Below, in pieces: positions 35,889-44,228 of a DNA stretch of 64,000 nt (position 1 is its first letter; every line of letters begins with the position of its first letter). Source of the stretch: Candidatus Krumholzibacteriota bacterium (GTDB lineage Bacteria; Krumholzibacteriota; Krumholzibacteriia; Krumholzibacteriales; WJIX01); contig JAXHNR010000001.1 of the NCBI GenBank assembly GCA_034520215.1, forward strand, positions 920,560-984,559, read 5' to 3'. Under the pieces are notes generated by a model. That model did not search any database. It was given only the letters and a program-made list of their open reading frames with translations, and had not been told where the DNA came from. Made by a program: the position numbers and the translations under genes.

Positions 35889-37667
35889 ATGTTAGTGTGG
35901 TGGGGCCTTTTTTATATGCTCGGGGCTCTTGCAGTCCCTTCAATTACTACATTAGTAATTATTCAGCCGATAATATTAGTTCTGTACTTCTTATCCCGCC
36001 GGCGCTCTGGAAGAAGAGACGCGGGATACTTTTATTCAAACCCATTTAGAATCAGTCCGGAGAACAGGTTCTTTCTTATATGCATTACATCTATTGTGTT
36101 CTTAGTAAGTGGTATGGAATCAAATAGAGAAAGGGTTGTTAAACAGAATAATAAAACTTTTGATTCCACCCAGGATAAATCCGGCAATAGTTATAAATTA
36201 GAAAAAGATATTACCAAACCGATTAACTCTCTTAGAGAATTACTGCTTGAGCAGCTTTCAGGAAAACCGCTGTCGCTGAAAAGCAGGAAGATGCTCAGAG
36301 CGCTGATACTATCGGATAGAAAAGGACTTTCCTATAACTTAAAAAGTAACTACAGATATCTCGGCATCTCTCATTTTCTTGCTTTGAGCGGGTTGCATTT
36401 GGGTTTGATAGTAATTCCGCTATCGGCTCTTTTAATGCTCTCTGGTATTCCGAGAAGATGGAAAGAATTAATAGTTTTGTTTTTTGTGCTTTCTTACACT
36501 GCTTTAGCGGATTTTCCACCGTCACTTATGAGAGCTTCAGCGCTGTATTTTTCAATAAGTTTATATAGATTTATAAATATTCGCGCGAATTTTACGAATT
36601 CTCTTATTTTTGGATCACTTCTGATTTTACTTTTCGATAAATATATAATTTTCAACGTTGGTTTTCAGCTTTCGTTTCTTGCCGTAGCCGCGATAGGGTC
36701 TCTTGGAATTCCAATTATCGACAGGATAAGAGTAATTATTCCCGGGAACAATTCCAGCAAGATTGTTAAATTCATAGTTTATTCAGTAGTTATAACAATT
36801 TCAGTGAACCTCTTTACACTTCCTCTTATTTTATACTTCTTTAAAAGGGCCCCATTTATATCCCCTCTGACGAATCTACTCATGGTGTTGCCGATAACTC
36901 TTGTTTTATACGCGGGATTTATCTATTTGGTTATCCCGGTTGATATTATCCGGAATATTCTGTCTGTGCCGATAAATTTACTTTGCGAGGTTCTATGTCA
37001 GGCGCCTCGAGCTTTAGCAGGTCATTACTATCCGGCAATTTTCCAAAATGATATTGAGCTGAAAAGCTACTCGGCGGCCGTTGTCCTTATCTTCCTTTGC
37101 GCGGCAGCCGGGGTTAAGAAAAAAGGGTATTTTATAAAAATTTGCGCGGCAGTTCTTTTAATCTTTTCAATAATTTCCGGGCAGGTATCAAAAGCGCGGC
37201 GGGTTCAAATAAAGAGAAACAAAGAGAACAGCTCCACATACAAATGGTGGTGGAACAATAATAAATATTATTCAAATGGAGATGGGATGATTACTGTAAA
37301 AAACGGTATGGGAAGGTATGAAGCTCAACGTATAATAAACGATTTATACGAACGAGGAAAAGGAAAGATCAACACTGTGGTTATTCTGTCATCGGATCTC
37401 TGGAAAATCTCAGGGATTGTTCATTTAATCAACCGTCTTGGAGTAGATAGGATAATATGCAGCAAATATTTACTTATGTCGGAGCGGAAGAGGTTTAGTA
37501 AATATAGTGTTGATCTACGGAAGTTTGAGACAGTAGCACGGGGAGATATAATAAAACTTAAGGAGTCTAGAATGGAAGTAATATCACCGAGACTTATTTC
37601 GAGGGGTGAAAATGTTAGATTTAAAGATACAATATTGCGGTTTAAACTCTATCCTCAGATAGAATAA
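35889..37667 (+). CDS. comEC: ComEC/Rec2 DNA-uptake channel homologue with degenerate C-terminal domain
   Basis: About 592 aa. N-terminal helices and a short linker, then the competence domain (about 110-400) with GISHFLALSGLHLGLI, PPSLMRASALY and NVGFQLSFLAVAAIG, the ComEC channel signature. In most ComEC proteins a metallo-beta-lactamase-like nuclease domain follows. Here residues 430-592 keep a related strand pattern (INTVVILSSDLWKISGIVHLINRLGV) but lack the HxHxDH ligands: LSSDLWKI stands where LTHxDxDH is expected. GGAGG 6 bases before the ATG at 35889 favours it over the GTG at 35886. DNA transport may therefore proceed without ComEC strand degradation. Confidence 0.85.
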   Translation: MLVWWGLFYMLGALAVPSITTLVIIQPIILVLYFLSRRRSGRRDAGYFYSNPFRISPENRFFLICITSIVFLVSGMESNRERVVKQNNKTFDSTQDKSGNSYKLEKDITKPINSLRELLLEQLSGKPLSLKSRKMLRALILSDRKGLSYNLKSNYRYLGISHFLALSGLHLGLIVIPLSALLMLSGIPRRWKELIVLFFVLSYTALADFPPSLMRASALYFSISLYRFINIRANFTNSLIFGSLLILLFDKYIIFNVGFQLSFLAVAAIGSLGIPIIDRIRVIIPGNNSSKIVKFIVYSVVITISVNLFTLPLILYFFKRAPFISPLTNLLMVLPITLVLYAGFIYLVIPVDIIRNILSVPINLLCEVLCQAPRALAGHYYPAIFQNDIELKSYSAAVVLIFLCAAAGVKKKGYFIKICAAVLLIFSIISGQVSKARRVQIKRNKENSSTYKWWWNNNKYYSNGDGMITVKNGMGRYEAQRIINDLYERGKGKINTVVILSSDLWKISGIVHLINRLGVDRIICSKYLLMSERKRFSKYSVDLRKFETVARGDIIKLKESRMEVISPRLISRGENVRFKDTILRFKLYPQIE

Positions 37668-37740
37668 ATGCTTTTTGCTGTAAAAATATTTGTATAATCA
37701 AAAAGATGATTAAAATTTTAGAACTCGGGAATAATCTCAA

Positions 37741-37769
37741 TTGACTTTAAATGGTGCCTGCACTATTCT
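37741..37769 (+). promoter_or_regulatory. Sigma70-type promoter upstream of hsp20-lon
   Basis: TTGACT (37741-37746), 17-bp spacer, TATTCT (37764-37769), 64 bp before the ATG. No CIRCE or clear sigma32 element is seen. Confidence 0.5.
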
Positions 37770-37833
37770 GTGAAGAAAATGGGTTTTGCCCTTTAAGAGA
37801 ATCTTATGTAAACTTTGAATAATCGAGTATGGT

Positions 37834-38256
37834 ATGGGATCACGTAATGAAGATCTGATTAAACGATTGGCAAATGCCTTTATATCAGGTGAAACAGAAG
37901 GTAAAAAAATGAAGTTTCACGCCGACCTTTCATGGGAACCCTCGGTTGATGTAATCGAGACAAAGAAGGATATAATCGTTATTGTTGATATCGCGGGAAT
38001 GAAGGGTGAAGATATTAATGTCGTAACTGATGGTAAAATTCTGAAAATCAGCGGCAGGAGAGAGGGTGTATTTAATCCCGAGCAAAAGCAATTTCATAAA
38101 TTAGAGATAGAAGTTGGTTGTTTTGCGAGGAAGATTGAGCTTCCGGTTTCAGTTGACCGCGAGAATCGTTCAGCCTGTTATGAAAACGGATTATTAAAGA
38201 TAATTTTAAAGAAGACACCTGATAAAGATGATGTCAGGAAAATAGAGATAGACTGA
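37834..38256 (+). CDS. Small heat-shock protein (Hsp20/alpha-crystallin)
   Basis: 140 aa. Alpha-crystallin domain from about residue 35 to 130: PSVDVIETKKDIIVIVDIAGMKGEDINV, LKISGRRE, then RKIELPVSVDRE and NGLLKIILKK, matching the conserved A-x-x-x-N-G-L/V-L signature. The N-terminal arm is short. It acts as an ATP-independent holdase. It is 26 bp upstream of lon, so a stress-response pair sharing one promoter is likely. Confidence 0.92.
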   Translation: MGSRNEDLIKRLANAFISGETEGKKMKFHADLSWEPSVDVIETKKDIIVIVDIAGMKGEDINVVTDGKILKISGRREGVFNPEQKQFHKLEIEVGCFARKIELPVSVDRENRSACYENGLLKIILKKTPDKDDVRKIEID

Positions 38257-38282
38257 ATAGATATCTTAGAAGGATTGTAAAG

Positions 38283-40616
38283 TTGAGAGAATTAAAGGAA
38301 GAAAGAGAATTACTTCATAATATTCCTGAAGAGTTGCCCGTTATACCTATCAATGATGGAGTAATCTTCCCGTATATGCTTGTCCCTCTGATTCTATCTG
38401 ACAGGGATTTGATTAAGCTCGTGGATAAAGCTCTTGATTCGAATAAAATAGTTGGAGTTTTTACTCAGAAAGACAGAGATGCAGAACGCCCCGACCCGTT
38501 GAACCTCTATAGTATAGGTTGCGCGATGCTTATACAAAAGATGGCCCGCTTTCCGGACGGACACATCAGAATAATCGGCCAGGGTCTCACTAGAGTGAAA
38601 ATAAAGGAATATTCCAGGAAAACCAATCCAATGAGAGCTAAGATAGAAGTTTTAAAAGAAACTGCCAGCAAGAGTGGAAAAGCAAAAGCTCTCGTCCGCA
38701 ATGTTCAGAAGGCATTTATGAGCATTATTGATAAATCAGAGAACTATCCGGATGAACTCAAAAATATTGTCATGGGTATTAAAGATCCCGGCCGCCTTTC
38801 AGATTTGCTGGCATCAAATTTATCGGTAGAGATAGATGAGAAACAGAAAATATTAGAAACTTTGAACAATTATAAAAGGCTCGAAAAAATATACTTTCAT
38901 ATCGATAATGAGCTGGAGATTGCCAAAATAGGAGATAAAATAAGAAAAGATATGCATAAAGATATGGATCGCGAACAGCGTGAATATTTTTTGAGAAAGC
39001 AATTACGTGTTATAAAGAAGGAGCTCGGTGAAGATATATCTATTGAACGGGAACAGTTACGTAAAAGGATCGAAAATGAATCTCTGCCTGAACAGGTAGC
39101 TGAAGCTGCAAAGAACCAGATGTCCAGACTCTCTATGATGTCTTCTAATTCATCGGAATATGTTGTAACGAGGACTTATCTCGATTGGATTCTGGATTTA
39201 CCCTGGAATAAGGCTACAACCGATCTTCTCGACATAAATAAAGCTAAGAGAGTTCTAGACAAGGGACATTATGATTTGCAAAGCGTAAAAGAAAGAATTC
39301 TGGAGTTTCTTTCAGTAAGGAAGTTGAAGGAAGGTGTTATCGGATCGATACTTTGTTTTGTGGGGCCGCCGGGTGTGGGTAAAACATCGCTCGGTATGAG
39401 TGTGGCAAAGACTCTGGGGCGTAAGTTCGTAAGGATATCTCTAGGCGGCGTGAAGGATGAAGCTGAGATTAGAGGTCACAGAAGAACCTATATAGGGGCT
39501 CTGCCAGGCAGGATAATTCAGGGGATAAAAAACGCCGGCAGCAATAACCCTGTCTTTATGATGGATGAGGTCGATAAACTGGGGCAGGATTACAAAGGTG
39601 ATCCCACTTCAGCTCTTCTGGAAGTTCTGGACCCTGATGAAAACAATATGTTTGAAGACCATTATCTCAGCTTGCCGTTTGATCTTTCAAAAGTACTTTT
39701 TATTACCACTTCTAATGTGCGGGAAACAATACCTCACGCTCTTCTTGACAGAATGGAGGTTATGGAAATTTCCGGTTATATTACCAGCGAAAAGTTACAG
39801 ATCGCCAAGAAGTTTCTTATACCTAAGGAGATGAAGAAGAATGGCATTCTTCCAAATAAACTTCAAATATCTGATAAAGCTCTGATATCTGTAATAGAAC
39901 ATTATACAAGAGAGGCGGGTGTTAGAAATCTCGAGAGAGCTATCGGCGCTATTATGAGAAAGGTGGCCAGAAAACTTGCTGAGGGCAAAAGCGGACCCTA
40001 CAGAGTAATCCCGAGAAATATCAAGAGCTATCTTGGTCCCAAGGAATATCCTTCTCTTGCCAAACTTCCGAAACCTCAATACGGTGTAGCTACTGGAATG
40101 GCAAAGTCGATGGCGGGAGGTGTTATACTTTTCGTTGAAGCTTTGCGTATGAAGGGAAGAGGCGGACTTAAACTGACTGGTTATCTGGGTGATGTGATGA
40201 AGGAATCTGCCGAGGCGGCAATGAGTTATGTGAAAGCGAATTATTCCGATGAACTCGCGGACAAGAATTTCTTCGAAAAGAATGATATCCATATGCATAT
40301 ACCGGCGGGAGCTGTTCCAAAAGACGGTCCGAGCGCGGGGGTGGCTATGGCGGTAGCCCTTTCGTCTGTAGCGCTTCACAGAAAAGTAAAGAATAATATC
40401 GCGATGACGGGGGAAATAACATTGACTGGCAAGGTTCTGCCGGTAGGCGCTCTAAAAGATAAGGTGATCGCCGCGCACAGATCGGGTATCGATACGGTTA
40501 TTTTGCCCGCTATGAACAGAAAAGATGTTGAATCTATTCCGAAGAGAATAAGGAAAGGCTTGAAATTCAAGTTTGTAAATAGGCTTGTTGACGCGATTTC
40601 CTTCTCACTGGAGTAA
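38283..40616 (+). CDS. lon: Lon protease (ATP-dependent serine protease)
   Basis: 777 aa, full length. N-terminal substrate domain (1-200, LPVIPINDGVIFPYMLVPL), coiled linker, AAA+ domain with Walker A GPPGVGKT at 361-368, and protease domain with catalytic S684 in KDGPSAGV and K727 in LKDKVIAAH; the spacing of 43 is the same as in E. coli Lon. TTG start, preceded by AAGGA. It degrades damaged and regulatory proteins in the cytoplasm. Downstream genes are glycosyltransferases and need not share the transcript. Confidence 0.96.
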   Translation: MRELKEERELLHNIPEELPVIPINDGVIFPYMLVPLILSDRDLIKLVDKALDSNKIVGVFTQKDRDAERPDPLNLYSIGCAMLIQKMARFPDGHIRIIGQGLTRVKIKEYSRKTNPMRAKIEVLKETASKSGKAKALVRNVQKAFMSIIDKSENYPDELKNIVMGIKDPGRLSDLLASNLSVEIDEKQKILETLNNYKRLEKIYFHIDNELEIAKIGDKIRKDMHKDMDREQREYFLRKQLRVIKKELGEDISIEREQLRKRIENESLPEQVAEAAKNQMSRLSMMSSNSSEYVVTRTYLDWILDLPWNKATTDLLDINKAKRVLDKGHYDLQSVKERILEFLSVRKLKEGVIGSILCFVGPPGVGKTSLGMSVAKTLGRKFVRISLGGVKDEAEIRGHRRTYIGALPGRIIQGIKNAGSNNPVFMMDEVDKLGQDYKGDPTSALLEVLDPDENNMFEDHYLSLPFDLSKVLFITTSNVRETIPHALLDRMEVMEISGYITSEKLQIAKKFLIPKEMKKNGILPNKLQISDKALISVIEHYTREAGVRNLERAIGAIMRKVARKLAEGKSGPYRVIPRNIKSYLGPKEYPSLAKLPKPQYGVATGMAKSMAGGVILFVEALRMKGRGGLKLTGYLGDVMKESAEAAMSYVKANYSDELADKNFFEKNDIHMHIPAGAVPKDGPSAGVAMAVALSSVALHRKVKNNIAMTGEITLTGKVLPVGALKDKVIAAHRSGIDTVILPAMNRKDVESIPKRIRKGLKFKFVNRLVDAISFSLE

Positions 40617-40655
40617 ATAGATTGAGATATATGTTATGTTGAAGGAATTTAGATT

Positions 40656-41726
40656 ATGGTTGTTAAACAGGGTAAAATCAGTTTTATACATCGGCTTTGT
40701 TCTCATCTTGTCGGAAGATTTAAAGAAGACCGGCAATTTATACTCCCAGGTGACGTAACGAGTTCGACGAAGCTGCTTTTTATCGATTCCGGGGATATTT
40801 CAGACCTTTTATTTGTCTATCCGGTAATTAATTATTTTCACAGAAACTTTCCTCATATAAAGAAAACTATCGTTGTTGACAGCTCCCATGCTGAAATTGC
40901 TAAAAATGTTTTAAGGTTCAGTTCAGTAATTACATATGAAAGAGATAAATTAAAGTTCTATAGTCGCTATTTTTTTAATTTAGCAAAAAAAATAAAATCA
41001 CAGAATTTTCAATCAGTCATAGTTTTAAGCGTTAATATTTCATTTGAAAGGTATTTGCTGGCATATTCATCTGGAGCTAGAGCTCGAATAGGGTTCGCTA
41101 GTCAGCTCTCATTTCCCTTCATAAACTGTGAGATATTTCCCCCGAATAATGTTTATCAGGGTAAGAAAATTGAAGGGATAATAAATTCTATTGGATTAAA
41201 AGCTGACGTGAAACCCACGGAAATAAGGCTTGATGAGAGCGATGTCAGCAGGGCTAAACAAATTATACACTTTAGGAAACCCCAGAAGAATATTGTAACG
41301 ATCGGAGTTGACCCGGGCAAAGGAAAAGAAAAACATTATGTAATACCGGAAATAATAGCTTATCTGGCTAATAACGTGGCCGTCAGAATGAAAGCGAAAT
41401 TTCTTGTCTTGACAGAACCGTGGCATAGTGAAACAGTAAATGAATTCTCACGGGGGCTAAAGAGTGAAGTTCTTGATATAGTTCCTTCTAACGCGAATGA
41501 GACAATTGCTCTTCTATCTACATGTGATCTCTTTATTTCCGGTAATACAAATCTATTGCACTATTCCGCGGCTCTGGGAGTGTCGACGATAGGACTTTTC
41601 ACAGAACATGAAAATGAAAAATGGATACCCCCTTACGAGAACATAAGAATATTTAGAGGAAAAAGAGGCGAAAAACTTTCACTGAAGAATTTTTTCTCAA
41701 TTGTGAAAGAGGTCTTGCCGGAATAG
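40656..41726 (+). CDS. GT9-family glycosyltransferase (heptosyltransferase-like)
   Basis: 356 aa. GT-B fold of family 9: N-terminal part with KLLFIDSGDISDLLFVYPVINYF and C-terminal part with VTIGVDPGKGKEKHY, LLSTCDLFISGNTNLLHYSAALGVSTIGLF. The last motif normally reads ND(S/T)GPMH; here it is GNTNLLHYS, so substrate or donor may differ from WaaC/WaaF. It probably transfers a sugar to lipid A core on the cytoplasmic face. A second GT9 gene follows after 200 bp. Confidence 0.75.
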   Translation: MVVKQGKISFIHRLCSHLVGRFKEDRQFILPGDVTSSTKLLFIDSGDISDLLFVYPVINYFHRNFPHIKKTIVVDSSHAEIAKNVLRFSSVITYERDKLKFYSRYFFNLAKKIKSQNFQSVIVLSVNISFERYLLAYSSGARARIGFASQLSFPFINCEIFPPNNVYQGKKIEGIINSIGLKADVKPTEIRLDESDVSRAKQIIHFRKPQKNIVTIGVDPGKGKEKHYVIPEIIAYLANNVAVRMKAKFLVLTEPWHSETVNEFSRGLKSEVLDIVPSNANETIALLSTCDLFISGNTNLLHYSAALGVSTIGLFTEHENEKWIPPYENIRIFRGKRGEKLSLKNFFSIVKEVLPE

Positions 41727-41925
41727 ATATATTTTTTATAAGAATTAATTATTCAATGAATAAATGGGAAATGAGATATTAAAATTAACAGTAGTCTAAT
41801 AGAGCCTTCTCTATTTTTTTGTCCCTTTATAAGATCCTGATTCTCTATTTGGTTTGATCTTTGAAGAATTATCAGCTCTGCTGTCTATAGAACAGCGTAG
41901 AGTAGAATCAGCCGGGAAATAATAG

Positions 41926-42981
41926 ATGAATAGAATATTTACAGAGAACCCCTCAGGGAAGGAATACGGAATCTTCAGAATACTTGTATTAACGCCCAGC
42001 TGGCTGGGAGATGCTGTCATGTCACTTTCCTTTTTTCAAAAACTGAGGGGAGTCTTCCCTGATGGCTATATTGTCGCCGCGTGCAGTGATTATGTGTCCG
42101 AGATATACGAAAATAAGACTGAAATAAATCAAATCGTTACATACAGTAAAGGCGGGTTGAAAAACAAAATATCCCTTATAAAAGAATTACGTTCACACGC
42201 CCGGTGGGAAATATGTTTTCTGCTTTCTCCATCTTTCTCATCAGCTCTTACAGCATTTTTATCGGGAGCAAAAAGAAGAATTGGTTATGGAACTGATTCG
42301 CGTTCACTTCTTTTAACAGACGCCATAGATAAGACTTCTTACAAAAAGGGTCACATTTACGATGTTCACAGCAGGCTGATTGGACTCGCTCGTGAAAACG
42401 TAAATGAAAAGGAATATATTCCCTCTATTGAACCGCCCGGCAATTGGAAAGAGATAATAGAAAGTAAAGGGATTAAGGGTAAATATGCCGTGTTTTCAGC
42501 AGGAGCTTCCTACGGCCCCGCCAAACTATGGCCGGCCGAAAACTATTTGAAATTATCAGAACTGCTGCGCGAAAACGAGGGGCTTAATGTTGTGGCGGTG
42601 GGAGTGTCAAGGGAAAGGGAGTACTTGAATTCAATTATTGGTAAGAATAACGGATCGGGGGTTAATCTAGCCGGTGAATGTAATCTAAAAGAACTAATAG
42701 CAATCCTTAAAGGGGCTGAAGTGGTTGTTGGTAATGATAGCGGCCCCGTTCATCTTTCTTCGGCACTCGGAGTTCCTACAGTTGCGATTTTTGGTTCAAC
42801 CAGCCCGTTGTGGACAGGCCCTCGCGGAAAACGTTCAAGAATAGTAAATAGTAACATCAAATGTTCGCCTTGCTTTAAAAGAGAATGTCCACTGTATGAT
42901 TACGCAAAGTGTTTTGATGATATATTAACAGGAGATGTCTACGAAGTTGTCCGCGAAGTGATGTCTGCAGAGCAGGATTGA
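41926..42981 (+). CDS. waaF: ADP-heptose--LPS heptosyltransferase II (WaaF-like)
   Basis: 351 aa, GT9. N-terminal VLTPSWLGDAVMSLSFFQKLR, with WLGDxVM typical of WaaF; RRIGYGTDSRSLLLTDAI; C-terminal VFSAGASYGPAKLWPAENY and EVVVGNDSGPVHLSSALGVPTVAIFGSTSP, all canonical. A CSPCFKRECPLYDYAKCF Cys cluster near the C-terminus also occurs in WaaF. It adds the second heptose to the LPS inner core, indicating heptose-containing LPS. Confidence 0.9.
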   Translation: MNRIFTENPSGKEYGIFRILVLTPSWLGDAVMSLSFFQKLRGVFPDGYIVAACSDYVSEIYENKTEINQIVTYSKGGLKNKISLIKELRSHARWEICFLLSPSFSSALTAFLSGAKRRIGYGTDSRSLLLTDAIDKTSYKKGHIYDVHSRLIGLARENVNEKEYIPSIEPPGNWKEIIESKGIKGKYAVFSAGASYGPAKLWPAENYLKLSELLRENEGLNVVAVGVSREREYLNSIIGKNNGSGVNLAGECNLKELIAILKGAEVVVGNDSGPVHLSSALGVPTVAIFGSTSPLWTGPRGKRSRIVNSNIKCSPCFKRECPLYDYAKCFDDILTGDVYEVVREVMSAEQD

Positions 42982-43013
42982 AACGATTTAGAAGACTGAA
43001 GGATTAAAGTAAA

Positions 43014-43286
43014 ATGGCGGTAAAATGGAGTTTGTCCGATGTCTCACTTATAGTGATCACATTGAACGAAGAGGATAATATAGGCGCCTGTCCCGGAAGC
43101 GTCGCAAGTGTTTTTTCAAATATGTTTATCTTATGGAATTGCATATGTCAAATAAGAAATAATCAGCCCAATGTTTTTTTATTATCGAGGGAAAGCACTT
43201 TCACAGATAGGAATAACAGGAAAAAAGCCGTTATAAAAGGCAAATTTATCCCTCGGAATTCCTCTGAAAGAGCTGAAAACGGATGA
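43014..43286 (+). pseudogene. Truncated family-2 glycosyltransferase (WaaE-like remnant)
   Basis: The 90-codon frame starts like a GT2 LPS glycosyltransferase: DVSLIVITLNEEDNIGACPGSVASV. Where ADEIIVVDSGSTD should follow, from about residue 33, the sequence loses all similarity and ends after 90 residues instead of about 250. It lies directly beside the higher-GC pho/pst block. I read it as a gene broken by deletion or by insertion of that block; no 3' remainder was found at the far side near 51000. Confidence 0.65.
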
Positions 43287-43541
43287 ATTTTACTTCTTCT
43301 GTTAGAATACTGTTAAAAATCTTACCGGAGCTTGATTAAATCCGCTTTTTGCATTGATTATTATTTATAATGGTATAAAATCGAACCTTGGCAGGAGCTA
43401 ATATTAAGACTTTCTATTCAACACTGAAGTTAGATCGGGCTGCTTGTGAGCCAACGGTTTCGACTGAGACTGAGCAGAGCTCCTTCGTTGGGTCGGCAGC
43501 CTTCAAAAAATGAGCAGAAACCGGCCGGTAAAGGAAGAACA

Positions 43542-44228
43542 ATGAACGATAAGAACATTCTCGTCGTGGATGATGAAGAAGACATTAACGAACTGGTTAA
43601 GTATAACCTCGAGAGGGAAGGGTTTAAGGTAACCTGTGTGAGTACCGGGGAGAAGGCGCTTCTGGAGGTAAGCAGGGGCAAGTACGATCTGATAATACTG
43701 GATCTGATGCTTCCCGGCGTGGACGGGCTGACTGTCTGTAGAAATCTCAAGAGCGATTCAGACACCGCTTCCATACCTGTAATAATGCTCACCGCAAAGG
43801 GAGAAGAGTCGGATATTGTGGTGGGGCTGGAGCTGGGAGCGATTGACTACATTACCAAACCATTCAGCCCCCGGGTCGTAGTGGCAAGGGTTAAAGCGGT
43901 GCTCAGGGCCGTGACAAAACGGAGCAGTGAAGAAGAGAGAATAATGATAGGAGCGCTGGATATAGACCCTAATCGTTATCTGGTAAAGCTTGACGGGGTA
44001 AAGCTGGATCTTACATCCACCGAATTCAAACTGCTGCGCTATATGGCAAACAGGCCCGGCTGGGTGTTTACCAGGAACCAGTTGATAGATGCTTCCCGGG
44101 GAGACGAATACATAGTTACCGACCGCAGCGTGGATGTGCATATTGTGGGTATCCGGAAGAAGCTGGGGAAATTCGGGAATTACATTCAGACGGTACGCGG
44201 TGTCGGATACCGTTTTAAGGAGTTTTAG
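43542..44228 (+). CDS. phoB: Phosphate regulon response regulator PhoB
   Basis: 228 aa, OmpR/PhoB class. Receiver with VVDDEED, phosphoacceptor D54 in LDLMLPG and KPFSP; winged-helix DNA-binding domain (about 130-228) with LTSTEFKLLRYMANRPGWVFTRNQL and RSVDVHIVGIRKKLG, YIQTVRGVGYRF. An in-frame extension to 43446 has no ribosome site, while AAAGGAAG precedes the ATG at 43542. It activates pho genes under phosphate starvation. It abuts phoR with no spacer. Confidence 0.93.
   Translation: MNDKNILVVDDEEDINELVKYNLEREGFKVTCVSTGEKALLEVSRGKYDLIILDLMLPGVDGLTVCRNLKSDSDTASIPVIMLTAKGEESDIVVGLELGAIDYITKPFSPRVVVARVKAVLRAVTKRSSEEERIMIGALDIDPNRYLVKLDGVKLDLTSTEFKLLRYMANRPGWVFTRNQLIDASRGDEYIVTDRSVDVHIVGIRKKLGKFGNYIQTVRGVGYRFKEF

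Noticed and set aside
35795-36049. 84-codon frame overlapping the start of comEC
   Set aside because: No features; comEC has the ribosome site and family similarity.
39795-40379. 194-codon minus-strand frame opposite lon
   Set aside because: Antisense to the conserved Lon protease domain with intact Ser-Lys dyad.
43446-43541. 32-residue extension of PhoB
   Set aside because: No ribosome site and non-homologous sequence; the ATG at 43542 has AAAGGAAG and gives a normal PhoB.
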